Origin: Halobacillus amylolyticus
Lineage (GTDB): Bacteria; Bacillota; Bacilli; Bacillales; Halobacillaceae
DNA: 64,000 nt
Assembly: GCF_022921115.1 (NCBI RefSeq)
Contig: NZ_CP095075.1
Coordinates: 868,001 to 932,000, forward strand
Direction of reading: 5' to 3'
The first letter of the stretch is position 1; every line of letters starts with the position of its first letter. Made by a program: the position numbers and the translations under genes. Below the pieces are notes generated by a model, which saw only the letters and a program-made list of their open reading frames with translations, did not search any database and was not told the DNA's origin. This document shows positions 1 through 11,039 of this stretch, piece by piece.

Positions 1-813
1 ACCGTGCTTATGCGTTTTAATTATGGACTTTCGGTTTGTGTGACGACACAGGTCGGCTGTAATATCGGCTGCTCGTTCTGTGCGAGCGGAGTGTTACGTA
101 AAAATCGTGACTTATCAAGTGGTGAGATTGTCGAACAAATTATGCAAGTACAGCAGCACCTCGATCAACAGAACAAAGACGAACGCGTCAGTCACATTGT
201 CGTCATGGGCATTGGCGAACCATTTGATAACTATGATAACTTGATCGACTTTTTACACGTAGTCAACGATCAAAAAGGGTTATCGATCGGTGCCCGTCAC
301 ATTACCGTTTCCACAAGTGGGATCGCACCGAAGATGTACGAGTTTGCGGATGAAGGGATCCAGATTAATTTAGCCTTATCAATCCACGCTCCGAACAACG
401 AGCTGCGAACAAAAATCATGAAGATCAATCGGGCGTATCCGCTGGAAAAATTAATGCCTGCGATCGATTACTATTTAGAAAAAACGAACCGACGCATTAC
501 CTTCGAGTATATTTTGTTGAAGGACGTCAACGATCATAAGAAAGAAGCCGAACAGCTCGCTGATCTCCTCGCCAATAAACGTCACTTATCATACGTCAAC
601 CTAATACCGTATAACCCAGTCGCAGACAACCCGTATGAACGAAGTGAGAAAGAGGCAATTCTCACCTTCTATCAAACCTTGATGGATCGCGGGATTAGAT
701 GCGGTGTTCGTACCGAGCACGGAACTGACATCGATGCGGCATGCGGCCAACTCAGAAGCAAACAAATTGAAAAAGAAAAAGCCCGTAAAAAGAAAAAATT
801 ACAGGCAAACTAA
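1..813 (+). CDS. rlmN: RlmN-family 23S rRNA methyltransferase, 3' part
   Basis: Radical-SAM methyltransferase of the RlmN/Cfr family, which methylates C2 of A2503 in 23S rRNA and, in RlmN, A37 of some tRNAs. The frame is open from base 1. The GTG at base 4 is only the Val of the conserved TVLMR segment, so roughly the first 95 residues lie upstream of the window. The CNIGCSFC motif supplies the three cysteines for the 4Fe-4S cluster, GIGEPFDN is the family SAM-binding segment, and [13 protein letters not shown] near the end holds the conserved catalytic cysteine. The lysine-rich tail (KARKKKK) is ordinary. It resembles Bacillus RlmN more than Cfr, but the residues after the cluster motif ([11 protein letters not shown]) are shorter than in classic RlmN (TLGGLKRNL), so it may be a second paralogue. 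Family certain, subtype moderately sure. Confidence 0.9.
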   Translation, partial: TVLMRFNYGLSVCVTTQVGCNIGCSFCASGVLRKNRDLSSGEIVEQIMQVQQHLDQQNKDERVSHIVVMGIGEPFDNYDNLIDFLHVVNDQKGLSIGARHITVSTSGIAPKMYEFADEGIQINLALSIHAPNNELRTKIMKINRAYPLEKLMPAIDYYLEKTNRRITFEYILLKDVNDHKKEAEQLADLLANKRHLSYVNLIPYNPVADNPYERSEKEAILTFYQTLMDRGIRCGVRTEHGTDIDAACGQLRSKQIEKEKARKKKKLQAN

Positions 814-845
814 AAGCATGAGGCTCCTAGCCTCATGCTTTTTAT
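814..845 (+). terminator. Rho-independent terminator after rlmN
   Basis: It starts directly after the TAA stop. Arms AGCATGAGGC and GCCTCATGCT pair perfectly around a TCCTA loop, followed by a T-run. It separates rlmN from the convergent sulfur operon. Confidence 0.93.
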
Positions 846-984
846 ATCCACTTATATGGGGACCTCATTAAATCTAATTTGTTTGGCCTGCATTTGTCTT
901 GGAATCAACCTTAGGTTAATTGTATTGCAACCTTAAGATCCCGCCATAATGAGATATGTAATCAATTAAAATGAACAACGACGA

Positions 985-1587
985 TTACCCAATATACCCC
1001 TTTTGTTTCAAATAGTTGACGATTAGCTGGACGGATTCCTCCAACGTTTGTTTATCCGTTTCTATCGTAACCTCTGGATGGATAGGCTCCTCATACGGTG
1101 CATCAATTCCAGTAAAACCTTTAATTTCACCAGCACGTGCTTTTTTATATAACCCTTTAGGGTCACGTTCTTCACATGCTTCTACGCTGCATTCCACATA
1201 AATTTCAATGAATTCCTTCTCTCCAAGTAACTCTCTGGCATGATCCCGATCCTCTCGGTAAGGAGAAATAAATGCCGTTAGAGTGACTAGTCCTGCATCA
1301 ACCATAAGATTGGCTACTTCTCCAATGCGACGAATATTCTCCTTACGGTCTTCAGGGCTGAAACCTAAATTTTTATTTAAACCGTGACGAACGTTATCTC
1401 CATCCAAACGGTACGTGTGGACACCCAATCCATGAAGTTCTTTTTCTAATGCTACAGATACTGTAGATTTCCCTGATCCAGATAACCCCGTGAACCATAA
1501 AACGACACTCTTATGTTTTTTTAGCTCTCGTCTATCTTGCTTCGTAACTTCTGACTCATGCCATACAATGTTTGTTGATTCACTCAT
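985..1587 (-). CDS. cysC: adenylylsulfate (APS) kinase
   Basis: Phosphorylates APS to PAPS in assimilatory sulfate reduction (cytoplasm). The P-loop GLSGSGKS is near residue 34. [10 protein letters not shown] and [20 protein letters not shown] are the APS-binding and lid motifs of the family. At 200 residues it has normal length. The start is the ATG at 1587 because AGGAGG lies 6 nt upstream; a longer frame reaches 1620 but would overlap the preceding gene. It is the last gene of the S-box-controlled operon, 10 bp after the transporter. CysC beside an APS-type CysH is also seen in Bacillus, where PAPS is made as well. Confidence 0.96.
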   Translation of the reverse strand: MSESTNIVWHESEVTKQDRRELKKHKSVVLWFTGLSGSGKSTVSVALEKELHGLGVHTYRLDGDNVRHGLNKNLGFSPEDRKENIRRIGEVANLMVDAGLVTLTAFISPYREDRDHARELLGEKEFIEIYVECSVEACEERDPKGLYKKARAGEIKGFTGIDAPYEEPIHPEVTIETDKQTLEESVQLIVNYLKQKGYIG

Positions 1588-1597
1588 CTTTTTCCTC

Positions 1598-3376
1598 CTA
1601 AAACCATCCGTAATAGACAATCGTGACGGTAATCGCCATCACGATTAAACTTAAGGGGGTTCCTACTTTAATATAATCAGTAAACTTATATCCGCCTGGT
1701 CCATAGACAATAAGGTTTGTCTGATAGCCAATAGGTGTGATAAAACTAGCAGATGCTGCAATAGCGATCGTAACGGCGAACCCCATAGGATCAAGTTGCA
1801 AGCTGCTGGCCATTTTTAAGCCAATTGGAATCATTAATATCGCGGCAGCACTATTTGTAATTAACTCGGTAAAAATGTTCGTTAGCAGATAAATGAATAG
1901 GATGATCACAAACAATCCTAGCGGCTCTCCTATCGCCAATAATCCATCCGCAATCCATTGAGCCAGCCCCGTTTTCGTCATAGCCACCCCGACCCCGAAG
2001 GAACTGGCAATCAGGAGCAATACCTGAAACTGGATATACTTCTTGGCTTCCTCCGCTGTAATCACCCTTGTTACTAATAACAGAATCACTGCTATAGCCA
2101 TGGCTTTAAACATACTAAATACACCCAGTGTCACCAGCGTGATCATCGTTAGTAGTATGATGATAGACAACCAACCTTTAACAGGGTTTCGATTAAAGGG
2201 ATGCGGGGTATCCAAGGGAGACAACACATAGAAATCACTCGACTGTTGATATTTTTCAATAAAATCTGTACCCGCTAGCAGTAGTAATATGTCCCCTGGT
2301 TTAAGCACAATATCACCAATTTTACTTTCAATCCGTTCATTATTCCGATGGACGGCAATTACACCAGCATCATACCTTGATCGAAACTGTGCTTGTTTAA
2401 TAGACGCAGTTAATAAAGAAGATTGATGCGAAACAACAGCTTCGACGAGCTGCGTATTGCCGTTGTTTAAATCATCAAGATCTAAGTGGGTCCCTGTCTT
2501 TAAGGTTAACCCTTTCGTATGCTGTAAATCCGCCATTGTAGAAATTAACCCCGTAAAAATCAATCGATCTCCCGTTTGGATGACAGTGGTAGAACGGACA
2601 GGAGATATCCGTTCCTTTCCACGAATAATTTCGATTAAATAGAGTCCTTCCAAGCCTCTAAGTCCGGCTTGCTTAACACTTTGATTAATAGAAGGAAAAG
2701 TTGATTCAACGATTAACTCCGAAATATACTCTCTAGAATCCTCTTTGACTTGCTGGCGAAGCCCCTTGTGTTCAGGTAATAATTTATAACCCACTGTAAA
2801 AATATAGACAAGTCCCACAATTGCTATGGGGATCCCAATAACAGCTAACTGGAAGATAGAGAAACCCTGATAACCATAATCAACTAACATGCCATGAACG
2901 ACTAGATTTGTAGATGTTCCCATCAAGGTAATTGTCCCACCGAGAATCGTTGCGTAGGATAGGGGGATCAAAAACTTTGAAGGTGCAATATCATGTTCCT
3001 CACACCATGTTTTAATCATGGGTGTAAAAGTAACGACAATGGGCGTGTTATTTAGAAACCCGGAAAGAAGAGACGTAGGAACAAAAAAACGCACCATGGA
3101 ACCTAGCAAACTTTTACTTCTACCAAGCCAGGATTTCATCATGTCTTCAATGATCCCACTTTTCTGTACAGCCCCTGCCACAACAAACAAGAGGGCAATG
3201 GTGAGCATTCCTTGATTGGAAAATCCCCTCAGTGCCTCCTCTGGAGTGAGGATACCCGTTATCAAAAAAATAGTAAGCACTGAGAAGACGACTATGTCAG
3301 GTCGCGCTATTTCAAAAAGCAGCCCGCCTAACATAGCTATAATCATGACTAAAACAAAGATCATCTCGAATGACAT
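1598..3376 (-). CDS. SLC13/DASS-type transporter with two RCK_C domains, probable sulfate importer
   Basis: Integral membrane protein of 592 residues. About five hydrophobic segments lie before residue 200, a soluble middle part (about 210-370) contains two TrkA-C/RCK_C-like repeats (both with '[14 protein letters not shown]' type strands), and more membrane segments follow. The two re-entrant family signatures [11 protein letters not shown] and [10 protein letters not shown] are present. This layout matches SAC1/SLC13-type sulfate transporters known in algae and cyanobacteria. Its place between sat and cysC, where Bacillus subtilis carries the unrelated CysP permease, supports sulfate uptake. 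Substrate is inferred from context; dicarboxylate or other anion transport cannot be excluded from sequence alone. Confidence 0.85.
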   Translation of the reverse strand: MSFEMIFVLVMIIAMLGGLLFEIARPDIVVFSVLTIFLITGILTPEEALRGFSNQGMLTIALLFVVAGAVQKSGIIEDMMKSWLGRSKSLLGSMVRFFVPTSLLSGFLNNTPIVVTFTPMIKTWCEEHDIAPSKFLIPLSYATILGGTITLMGTSTNLVVHGMLVDYGYQGFSIFQLAVIGIPIAIVGLVYIFTVGYKLLPEHKGLRQQVKEDSREYISELIVESTFPSINQSVKQAGLRGLEGLYLIEIIRGKERISPVRSTTVIQTGDRLIFTGLISTMADLQHTKGLTLKTGTHLDLDDLNNGNTQLVEAVVSHQSSLLTASIKQAQFRSRYDAGVIAVHRNNERIESKIGDIVLKPGDILLLLAGTDFIEKYQQSSDFYVLSPLDTPHPFNRNPVKGWLSIIILLTMITLVTLGVFSMFKAMAIAVILLLVTRVITAEEAKKYIQFQVLLLIASSFGVGVAMTKTGLAQWIADGLLAIGEPLGLFVIILFIYLLTNIFTELITNSAAAILMIPIGLKMASSLQLDPMGFAVTIAIAASASFITPIGYQTNLIVYGPGGYKFTDYIKVGTPLSLIVMAITVTIVYYGWF

Positions 3377-3394
3377 GAGATAACATCCATTTGA

Positions 3395-4570
3395 TTAATT
3401 TTCTTTCATGCCTTTAATGAGCACGGCGGCAACTTCTGGACGAGAAAACTCTTTCGGCAGTTCCTCCCCATTACGAAGTTTTTCACGGACTTTTGTCCCG
3501 CTAAGATGAACGTGATCATCTTTCCCGTGCGGACACGTTTTTGCTGTACCCATGTTCTCACACTTGGTACAAAAGAACGCGTGTTCAAATTTGAAGATTT
3601 GAATACCTAGTTCTTCTTCAAACTGAGCAATAAATTCTTGCGCTTCGTATGTGCCATAATAGTCACCAACACCGGCATGATCACGCCCGACAATAAAATG
3701 CGTACAGCCATAATTTTTGCGGACAATTGCATGCAAAATCGCCTCTTTTGGACCCGCATACCTCATTGCTGCAGGATAGATCACAAGCCGAGTCCGATCT
3801 TTTGGATAGTAATTTTTCAAAATTACTTGATAGCTCTCCATACGGATTTCCGCAGATATATCATCCGACTTTGTTTCACCCACCAATGGGTTTAACAATA
3901 AGCCATCTACCGATTCAAGCGCACATTTTTGAATATATTCATGTGCACGGTGGACCGGATTACGTGTCTGAAAACCAACGACTGTTTTCCAGCCTAAATC
4001 AGCAAACATTTTCCTTGTTTCAGATGGATCAAGATAAAAGTCCTCAAACCCACCATGACTAGGACGGTTTAGTAAATGAATCGGGCCCGCAAGATGGATT
4101 TCACCTTTATCATAGAGATTTTTCACACCGGGATGGGCTGCATCCGTTGTGCCGTAAACCTGACTTGCTTCTTTTTCCTTGTCATATGTGTACTTTTCTT
4201 CCAATTCGAGCACACCATAAACGACTTCGTCTTCTCCAACAAGCGCAATATCTGACCCAATCTCATATTTATCCGCTTGCTCTTGAGTCACGTGTAAGGT
4301 TATAGGGACACTCCAGACTGTTCCATTCTCGAGTCGCATCTCCTCAACAACTCGTGTGTAATCGGCTTCTCCCATAAAGCCAGTTAACGGGCTGAAACCG
4401 CCAATAGCGATCAGTTCTAGATCTGATAAGCTCCAGGCATTCAATTTTAGTGATTTCAATGAACTTGCTTTATTTAAATAAGCTTCTCTTTGTGAACCAA
4501 CCAATTCCCGGTTTACGAGCTCTCCCCCGTGCGGCTTAATCATTGTGCGTTCTGTTTGCGTTACTGTCAT
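3395..4570 (-). CDS. sat: sulfate adenylyltransferase (ATP sulfurylase)
   Basis: Makes APS and pyrophosphate from ATP and sulfate, the activation step. The homo-oligomeric Sat type, 391 residues, shows the nucleotide-binding motifs [17 protein letters not shown] (QTRN, HxxH) and [13 protein letters not shown], and the Zn-type cysteines [16 protein letters not shown] near the C-terminus. The start is the ATG at 4570 behind GGGAGG; the frame extends to 4609 but without a better ribosome site. It lies 63 bp after cysI in the same operon. Confidence 0.97.
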   Translation of the reverse strand: MTVTQTERTMIKPHGGELVNRELVGSQREAYLNKASSLKSLKLNAWSLSDLELIAIGGFSPLTGFMGEADYTRVVEEMRLENGTVWSVPITLHVTQEQADKYEIGSDIALVGEDEVVYGVLELEEKYTYDKEKEASQVYGTTDAAHPGVKNLYDKGEIHLAGPIHLLNRPSHGGFEDFYLDPSETRKMFADLGWKTVVGFQTRNPVHRAHEYIQKCALESVDGLLLNPLVGETKSDDISAEIRMESYQVILKNYYPKDRTRLVIYPAAMRYAGPKEAILHAIVRKNYGCTHFIVGRDHAGVGDYYGTYEAQEFIAQFEEELGIQIFKFEHAFFCTKCENMGTAKTCPHGKDDHVHLSGTKVREKLRNGEELPKEFSRPEVAAVLIKGMKEN

Positions 4571-4633
4571 GATTGAAACCTCCCTGTAGTCATAATCATT
4601 TGAAAACAATTTGTTTGAAAAGCTTCTTTTCCT

Positions 4634-6352
4634 TTATTTATGAAAATTAACGCCTGAGCTCACTTCTTCCACATAACCAGCACGGACGACATAATCACCA
4701 AAGTGCTCATTTTCCTGGCGTTGTTTGGCATATTGAAACAGAATAGGCCTTAGTGTCTCTAAGATCTCTTCCTCTCCGATATTCTCTCGGTACAACTTGT
4801 TCAATCGATCCCCCGTGAATCCAGCCCCCAAATACATGTTATATTTTCCAGGTGCTTTGCCAATAAAGGCGATTTCACCTAGGCCCGGACGAGAACAGCC
4901 ATTAGGGCAGCCTGACATACGGATGACAATTTCTTCTTCCCTGAGTCCAGCCTCATCAAGGATCCCCTCGATCTTATCGACTAGTAAGGGAAGATAACGT
5001 TCTGATTCGGCCATTGCCAGTCCGCAAGTCGGAAACGCTACACATGCCATCGAATTTCTGCGCAATGCTGAATTGTGTTTCCCATCCGTCAGCCCATATG
5101 CGCTGACCAATTCAACGATCTCCGGTTTCATCTCCTCAGTGACGTCAGCAATGATGAGATTCTGATTCGGAGTGAGCCGGAAGTCTCCAGTATGGATTTT
5201 AGCAATTTCCCTAAGCCCTGTCATAAGTTGATAGTCTTCTAAATCTTTGATGCGTCCATTCTGAATAAATAGAGTCAGATGCCATTTACTATCGCCCTTC
5301 ATCCAGCCATAGCTGTCGCCGTTGTGCTCGAAATGATAAGGACGCGCCTCTCCAAGATTCCACCCTAATCTGGCCTGGAGTTCATTGATCAGCCAATCGA
5401 TCCCTCTTTTATCAATCGTGTACTTAAAGCGAGCATTCTTTCTTTCGGAGCGGTTTCCATAATCGCGTTGAATCGTGATGACCTTCTCTGCTACCTCTAC
5501 GATTTGATCGGCTGGACAGAAGCCGATCACTCGAGACACTTGAGGATAAGTATTTGTGTCGCCATGGGTCATCCCCATGCCCCCACCGACAGCAACGTTA
5601 AATCCTAGTAATTTCCCTTCTTCCATGACAGCAATAAAGCCAAGATCTTGAGAAAAAACATCTACGTCATTGGAAGGGGGAACAGCAATGCCAATTTTGA
5701 ATTTTCGCGGCAAATATAAGGGACCGTACATCGGCTCTATTTCACCTTCGGCTTCGCGGCTATCTATCACTTTTTCTTCATCAAGCCAAATCTCATGATA
5801 GGCTTTGGTTCTTGGTAAGAGCTCATCACTTAATTTTTGTGCCCATCCGTATACGTCAGAATGAACGTCTGATTGATTGGGATTAACATTACACATTACA
5901 TTCCTATTCACATCACCACAAGCAGCCACCGTGTCCAGCAAGGAATGATTGATTTCCTGCATGCTTTTTTTCATGTTCCACTTTAGAATTCCGTGCAGTT
6001 GAAACGTTTGTCGGGTAGTCAGCTTTAGTGTCCCATTCCCATAGGTGTTTGCGAGGTCATCCATCGTAAGCCACTGCTCGGGCGTGGCTACTCCTCCAGG
6101 TAAACGCACGCGTACCATGTATTGATAGGCTGGTTCTAGTTTCTGCTGTTTCCGTTCATTTCGTACATCTCTATCATCCTGCTGATAGCTCCCATGGAAT
6201 TTTAGCAGCTTTGTGTCATCATCAGGAATTCCTGAAGTTATACGTTCTTCAAAGCTCTCTGCAATGGAACCGCGCAGATAGTTGCTATCGTCTTTAATCC
6301 TTTCCATATCGCTTGGCGGTCCATCCTGGTGCGTAAGTTCTTTGTTTGTCAT
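4634..6352 (-). CDS. cysI: sulfite reductase (NADPH) hemoprotein beta-component
   Basis: Six-electron reduction of sulfite to sulfide using siroheme and a 4Fe-4S cluster, with electrons from CysJ. At 572 residues it has normal size. Cluster/siroheme cysteines are visible as CVAFPTC and SGCPNGC in the C-terminal third, and the two ferredoxin-like repeats ([10 protein letters not shown] and the N-terminal [11 protein letters not shown]) are present. AAAGGAG precedes the ATG at 6352. It is separated from cysJ by about 240 bp, unusually long for this operon, and that gap holds a repeat-like sequence. Confidence 0.97.
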   Translation of the reverse strand: MTNKELTHQDGPPSDMERIKDDSNYLRGSIAESFEERITSGIPDDDTKLLKFHGSYQQDDRDVRNERKQQKLEPAYQYMVRVRLPGGVATPEQWLTMDDLANTYGNGTLKLTTRQTFQLHGILKWNMKKSMQEINHSLLDTVAACGDVNRNVMCNVNPNQSDVHSDVYGWAQKLSDELLPRTKAYHEIWLDEEKVIDSREAEGEIEPMYGPLYLPRKFKIGIAVPPSNDVDVFSQDLGFIAVMEEGKLLGFNVAVGGGMGMTHGDTNTYPQVSRVIGFCPADQIVEVAEKVITIQRDYGNRSERKNARFKYTIDKRGIDWLINELQARLGWNLGEARPYHFEHNGDSYGWMKGDSKWHLTLFIQNGRIKDLEDYQLMTGLREIAKIHTGDFRLTPNQNLIIADVTEEMKPEIVELVSAYGLTDGKHNSALRRNSMACVAFPTCGLAMAESERYLPLLVDKIEGILDEAGLREEEIVIRMSGCPNGCSRPGLGEIAFIGKAPGKYNMYLGAGFTGDRLNKLYRENIGEEEILETLRPILFQYAKQRQENEHFGDYVVRAGYVEEVSSGVNFHK

Positions 6353-6384
6353 GATTTAACTCCTTTCCTATGAAACTGTCATTT

Positions 6385-6593
6385 TTGTTAATAGTGTGTG
6401 TTCAAAAGTTTCCGAATTAGAAGGTCGACAGAGATCGCCACGTCCTGTGCGTCGCAAGAAGATCGAGGCGGTGTAGTTTTGAGTAACGGACTTGCACAGG
6501 AAGTGCATAACGTAGAAGTTCCTCAAATGCTTTAGATACGTGAGTAACGGAAAAACAAGCCAACGAAGAGATTCAACGCTTATCTGACAACCT
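6385..6593. repeat. noncoding repeat-like insertion between cysJ and cysI
   Basis: The gap between two genes that are normally adjacent is filled by about 210 bp without a credible gene. It contains an internal inverted pair (CGTCCTGTGCGTCG against CTTGCACAGGAAGTGC) and a purine-rich stretch. This is the look of a dispersed Bacillaceae repeat or MITE, but copy number cannot be judged from one window. A small minus-strand frame across it (6368-6640) overlaps cysJ and has no ribosome site. Confidence 0.5.
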
Positions 6594-8438
6594 CTAATAT
6601 ACGTCGCGTTGGTAACGTTTCTGCTTACGCATATCAACAAGATACGCTTCCGCTTCTTCTTGGCTCATGTTTCCCTCTTGCTCAAGAATAGTTAATAAGG
6701 TCGTTTCTACATCTTTTGCCATATACTTTTCATCACCACATACATAAACAGCCGCTCCTTCTTGTAGCCACTGATAAAGGTCACGACTCTTCTCAAGCAT
6801 ACGATGTTGCACATATACCTTCTCAGAGCTATCACGAGAAAATGCGACATCTGCCCTTGAAAGCACCCCTTCCTTAAGCCACTTTTGCCATTCAACCTGA
6901 TAAAGGAAGTCTGTGACAAAGTGCTGTTCGCCGAAGAATAGCCATGTGTCTCCTTCTGCCTCGATCTCTTCCCGTTCCTCCAGGAAAGCTCGATAAGGTG
7001 CGACACCGGTCCCAGCCCCGATCATAATGACGGGTATGTCTGGGTTCTCAGGAAGTTTGAAATTCGAATTACGTTGGATAAAAACTGGTAACAAGTCGCC
7101 GGGCTGTGATCGTTCCGTACACTGTCCAGAACAGACACCTGTTCGTTTACGTCCGTGTGCGTCATATCTTAGCGCACCAATCGTAAGGTGTACCTCATCT
7201 GGGTTCGCATGTAAACTACTCGCAATCGAATAAAGGCGTGGCGGAATCTTTCGTAGAATCTTAATAAATTCTTCTGCTGAAACATCCCTAAGTCCAAAAT
7301 CCTGTACCAAATCAATAAGATCTCGCCCATATAGATAGGCTTTTAGTTCCTCCTGATCTACTATTAGCTTATTCAGCTCCTCATTGGCAGAAAGCTGTGC
7401 CACCTTCTCAAGCAGCGGTTTCGTCAAGGCTGTGATCTCGAAGGTAGAGGTTAAGGCCTCCCGCAATGGGCGCAATTCCCCTTGCTTATTCACTGGGACC
7501 TGGTCTTCTGGATTCCACTTCATCACTTCAATGAGCTGATCCACCAAGACAGAATCATTCTCTGGGAAAATGCCGAGGCTGTCACCCGGTTCAAACTCTA
7601 AATTAGATCCTTCAAGATCTAGCTCAAGATGGCGGGTTTCTTTGTTCGAACCACGACCATTGAGATTCAAATTTTCTAGAATTTCCGCCTTAAACGGATT
7701 TGTCCTTGAATAGGCTGGCTGATTTGTTGACGCATCTGACCGCTCTGATTGGGAGGGTTGCTCACCTTCGCGGTTAACCTCCTTGGAATTATTTAATGTA
7801 GCTAGCACGCCCTCAAACCATTCTTCTGCTGGCTCCTCAAAATCGAGATCGCAATCAACACGGGGATAAATCCTTTTCCCCCCTAATTCCTCCAGTCGTT
7901 TATCAAATTCTTTGCCGGTTTGACAATAGAATTCGTAGGAGCTGTCACCCAAGGAGAGAACTGAATATCTGAGGTCTTCAAGCTCTGGAGCTCTTTTGCT
8001 ATGTAGGAAATCATAGAAAGCCATCGCATTGTCTGGCGGATCTCCATCACCATGAGTGCTCGTCAGAATGAGTAAGTCCTCAACTTTTTTTAATGCCTTT
8101 GGCTTAAAATCATCCATCATTGAGAGCGTTACCTTGTAATCCTGCTGCTCTAGCTTTTGCGACATCTCCCCAGCCAATGCTTCGCAATTCCCAGTGTGCG
8201 AACCAAAGAGGATCGTCACTTCGCGTGTTACATTCTCTGTTGCATTTTGAGAGGAGACCCCGGCCTCCGAGACATTCTGTACAACAGGCTCAGCTGTAGC
8301 AGTAGATGCTGTGGACTGAGAGCTAGCTAAATACCCGCTAAGCCAAATTTTTTGATTTTCTGTCATAGTTGGGAGCACCTGATTTAGTAGCTCCGCTTGT
8401 TCTTCTTTAAAAGGACTGTTCATCACCTGGAACTGCAA
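6594..8438 (-). CDS. cysJ: sulfite reductase (NADPH) flavoprotein alpha-component
   Basis: Diflavin reductase that passes electrons from NADPH to CysI. The domain order is a flavodoxin-like FMN domain (residues about 80-215, FGSHTGNCEALA and THGDGDPPDNA), a linker, then an FAD-binding domain (RLYSIASS, GVCSGQCTE) and an NADP-binding domain (MIGAGTGVAPYRAF, YVCGDEKYMAKDV), 614 residues in all. I chose the TTG at 8438 because GAGGTGG sits 7 nt upstream and the resulting N-terminus MQFQVMNSPF matches that of B. subtilis CysJ; an ATG five codons inside is the alternative. Confidence 0.96.
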   Translation of the reverse strand: MQFQVMNSPFKEEQAELLNQVLPTMTENQKIWLSGYLASSQSTASTATAEPVVQNVSEAGVSSQNATENVTREVTILFGSHTGNCEALAGEMSQKLEQQDYKVTLSMMDDFKPKALKKVEDLLILTSTHGDGDPPDNAMAFYDFLHSKRAPELEDLRYSVLSLGDSSYEFYCQTGKEFDKRLEELGGKRIYPRVDCDLDFEEPAEEWFEGVLATLNNSKEVNREGEQPSQSERSDASTNQPAYSRTNPFKAEILENLNLNGRGSNKETRHLELDLEGSNLEFEPGDSLGIFPENDSVLVDQLIEVMKWNPEDQVPVNKQGELRPLREALTSTFEITALTKPLLEKVAQLSANEELNKLIVDQEELKAYLYGRDLIDLVQDFGLRDVSAEEFIKILRKIPPRLYSIASSLHANPDEVHLTIGALRYDAHGRKRTGVCSGQCTERSQPGDLLPVFIQRNSNFKLPENPDIPVIMIGAGTGVAPYRAFLEEREEIEAEGDTWLFFGEQHFVTDFLYQVEWQKWLKEGVLSRADVAFSRDSSEKVYVQHRMLEKSRDLYQWLQEGAAVYVCGDEKYMAKDVETTLLTILEQEGNMSQEEAEAYLVDMRKQKRYQRDVY

Positions 8439-8526
8439 ATATACCCACCTCACAAAAAATTTCTGTTTTTATTTTTTATCCTGAATCGCTATCTTCGTTC
8501 ACGACCTAATGTGAACAAGAGTTTAT

Positions 8527-9336
8527 TCAATTGTTTACCTGCTGGTAGTAACGATCAAGCGCCACTACCATCGGCCCCATTTTAGGATGATCGGGCTGAA
8601 GGACGTTCAAGATCCCATTACGTTTCAGTTCATTTGCTGTAACTTTTCCAACAGCCACTGCTAGCACTTGCTTATTGAAAGCCTGAATGATCTTTTGGGT
8701 GTCAGGATAATCCGCCAATAAATTTTTGACCTGTGTTTTACTTGTGAAGACTACCGCATCAAGGGATTGTTCAATGACAGCTTTTTTTAATTCATTAAGG
8801 ATTTGCGGAATAGGAGCTTCATAGAAATAAGGCTGTGACAAGTAAACCGAACAGCCAATCTTCTCTAGTTCATCCTTTAGCTTTGCATCATCTTGATTAT
8901 AAGCTTGCAAAAAAACACGTGGCCGTTTGCCAGCTATTTGTTCGTCAGCAAATGTCCTCAAGAGATTTTCCATTGTTCCATCTTCGGACACCATACTGAC
9001 TTGGACAGCATTGTTCTTGCACCAATTCAGTGTCTTCTTTCCACGGATTGCCAGATTCGTTTCGTTTAATTTTTCAATAAATGCAGGGTAAAGTCCCGCT
9101 TCTACTGACGAGTCGGCCAAGGCTTTAGCTCCTATCCCTGTCGTAAAAATTGTCCAATCAAATGTTTCGGATAGATAATCTTTTATATTCTGACAGCTAG
9201 TCTGTTCGTTTAACGTTTGTTTCCCTTGGATGGAATAAACTACTGGGTTACCGCCTTTTTTGTGGATCAAGTTGCTTAGTGGTTCAGCACTCCGATCAGC
9301 AGCCACTCCAATTTGCTTTCCATCTAAACCATTCAT
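8527..9336 (-). CDS. HemD-like uroporphyrinogen-III synthase family protein
   Basis: About 269 residues with the two-domain alternating pattern of uroporphyrinogen-III synthase (DWTIFTTGIGAKAL and DAVVFTSKTQVKNLL as the paired interdomain motifs, and VGKVTANELKRNGI near the end). Real HemD cyclises hydroxymethylbilane to uroporphyrinogen III, the substrate of the neighbouring SumT. In this operon it could feed siroheme synthesis or act as a divergent paralogue of the haem-operon hemD. The start is ambiguous: GGGGGA precedes the ATG at 9336, AGGAGG the one at 9366. The usual third siroheme gene (a SirC/YlnF precorrin-2 dehydrogenase) is absent here. Confidence 0.8.
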   Translation of the reverse strand: MNGLDGKQIGVAADRSAEPLSNLIHKKGGNPVVYSIQGKQTLNEQTSCQNIKDYLSETFDWTIFTTGIGAKALADSSVEAGLYPAFIEKLNETNLAIRGKKTLNWCKNNAVQVSMVSEDGTMENLLRTFADEQIAGKRPRVFLQAYNQDDAKLKDELEKIGCSVYLSQPYFYEAPIPQILNELKKAVIEQSLDAVVFTSKTQVKNLLADYPDTQKIIQAFNKQVLAVAVGKVTANELKRNGILNVLQPDHPKMGPMVVALDRYYQQVNN

Positions 9337-9425
9337 ACCTCGTCCCCCTATCATTGGAATATCCATCTCCTCCTATGGATCACCACTTCAGCCTTAGGAG
9401 CAATGTATCATTCATATATGATTCA

Positions 9426-10178
9426 TCATTGGCTCAAGCTGTGCTCATTTTGCAAGGCTTCATGAACTCGGTCAGTCAATGCGTCGATCATTATAGGATG
9501 GTTCCCAAGATATTGACACAGGACCACCTGTTGACTTTTCTCCTGCATCCCATTGATTTTGTCCTGCATCGACCTCATAAGCAGCCCGGTAAACCAAAGG
9601 TAGGGAATCACGAAAGTTTGTGACCACCCTTCTTTCAGCGAAGTTTGCAATCCTTCATCAAAAGAAGGTGAACAGGCCGCTAAATAGCTGACATTTACAT
9701 TAGCGACGTCCATTTTCGAACATAATTTATGTGCAATTTGTTCCATCGATTCTTTGGTCTCTGAATGACGGCTGCCTCTTCCAACTAGCAAGATGTTCGC
9801 ATCTGAATGGCGGACCACCTTTGTTTCCTGCACACGTTGGACTAAAATATCAATCACCCGATCCTGGATTCCGATCGTTCTTCCATAAACAAAATGGATG
9901 TGCGGATGGCGGAGCTTCGCACGATTAATCTCTTCCGGTATATCCGTATAGTAGTGACCCGCACTCAACAATAAGACGGGGATAATAGCAACCCTAGTGG
10001 CTCCTCGCTCGACGAGATTCTTAATTCCTTGAGCCATATCCGGTTCCGCCAGTTCTAAAAAACAGGTTTCCTGAAGAGGAACGTCTATACGCTCCTGGAC
10101 GGATTGAATCAAGGAAACGGCTTCCTTACGCGCCTTCTCAACACGGCTACCGTGGCTTACATATAAAACTGCTTGCAT
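9426..10178 (-). CDS. sirB: sirohydrochlorin ferrochelatase (CbiX/SirB type)
   Basis: Inserts Fe2+ into sirohydrochlorin to give siroheme for CysI. At 250 residues it is the long two-domain form. The metal-binding histidines are in LYVSHGSR at the N-terminus and LSAGHYYTDIP around residue 95; a second, degenerate half follows (ILLVGRGSRHSET). It lies 18 bp after sumT, the same order as ylnD-ylnE in B. subtilis. Confidence 0.93.
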   Translation of the reverse strand: MQAVLYVSHGSRVEKARKEAVSLIQSVQERIDVPLQETCFLELAEPDMAQGIKNLVERGATRVAIIPVLLLSAGHYYTDIPEEINRAKLRHPHIHFVYGRTIGIQDRVIDILVQRVQETKVVRHSDANILLVGRGSRHSETKESMEQIAHKLCSKMDVANVNVSYLAACSPSFDEGLQTSLKEGWSQTFVIPYLWFTGLLMRSMQDKINGMQEKSQQVVLCQYLGNHPIMIDALTDRVHEALQNEHSLSQ

Positions 10179-10196
10179 GTAACCATCCCCTTCCTT

Positions 10197-10973
10197 TTAA
10201 CCAACAATAGAAGGAACAGGCATTTCTTCCTCGTCTTTCATCTGTTCAAACCATTGCAGCTGCTCCCTCAGCTTCACGACTTCTCCTACGACTATCATCG
10301 AAGGATTCTCGAGATCCTCGACCTTCCCTACAATGTCCTCTAGTGTTCCTGTTACGGTACGTTGATGTTCCATCGTCCCCCACTCCACCAGAGCGATCGG
10401 TGTACTGGGAGCGCGGCCATGTCGAATCAGTCTCGCGCAAATTTCCGGAAGTTTTTTGACACCCATATAAATGCACAAAGTGTCCATGCTTTTCACTACA
10501 TGCTCCCAATACTCTTCCTGATCATGTCCGAATTTGCTTACTCCTGATAGGAAGGCTACAGACGAACTATAGTTACGGTGTGTGACTGGAATACCAGCAT
10601 AAGCAGGAGCAGCTACACCAGATGAGATCCCAGGGACGATTTCATAAGGAATATCCCTTTTTGCTAATTCTTCGGCTTCCTCTCCACCTCTACCAAAAAC
10701 GAAGGGATCCCCGCCTTTTAAGCGGGTTACTGTTTTCCCTTGTAAGGCAAAGTCACAAAGAAGCCCATTAATGGTTTGTTGGTCTAAAGAATGATTATCC
10801 GGACGCTTACCGCAATAAATCAGTTCAGCTTCGTCCCTCGCTTCATCAAGTAAGTCTTTGTTAATCAATCGATCGTATAGAATGACATCCGCCTGCTGAA
10901 TGGCCTTCAAGCCTTTCACTGTAATTAAATCAGGATCACCGGGTCCTGCACCGACGATATAAACTTTTTTCAT
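10197..10973 (-). CDS. sumT: uroporphyrinogen-III C-methyltransferase
   Basis: SAM-dependent methylation of uroporphyrinogen III at C2 and C7 to precorrin-2, the branch point into siroheme. 258 residues, with VYIVGAGPGDPDLIT at the N-terminus, LKGGDPFVFGRGGEE in the middle and VPGISSGVAAPAYAGIPVTHR; all are hallmark SAM/porphyrin methyltransferase motifs. GGAGGTGG lies upstream of the ATG. Operon member between cysH and sirB. Confidence 0.96.
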   Translation of the reverse strand: MKKVYIVGAGPGDPDLITVKGLKAIQQADVILYDRLINKDLLDEARDEAELIYCGKRPDNHSLDQQTINGLLCDFALQGKTVTRLKGGDPFVFGRGGEEAEELAKRDIPYEIVPGISSGVAAPAYAGIPVTHRNYSSSVAFLSGVSKFGHDQEEYWEHVVKSMDTLCIYMGVKKLPEICARLIRHGRAPSTPIALVEWGTMEHQRTVTGTLEDIVGKVEDLENPSMIVVGEVVKLREQLQWFEQMKDEEEMPVPSIVG

Positions 10974-11039
10974 AAGCCACCTCCTCCCCTTGTTGCAATG
11001 AATTTTTAAATCAGCTTACAGAAATAATCTACTTAATTT

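Noticed and set aside
6368..6640. 90-codon minus-strand frame between cysJ and cysI
   Set aside because: Overlaps cysJ in another frame and lies in repeat-like DNA; low-quality composition for a protein.
9279..9623. 114-codon plus-strand frame across the hemD-sirB junction
   Set aside because: Antisense shadow of two well-supported minus-strand genes, without ribosome site.
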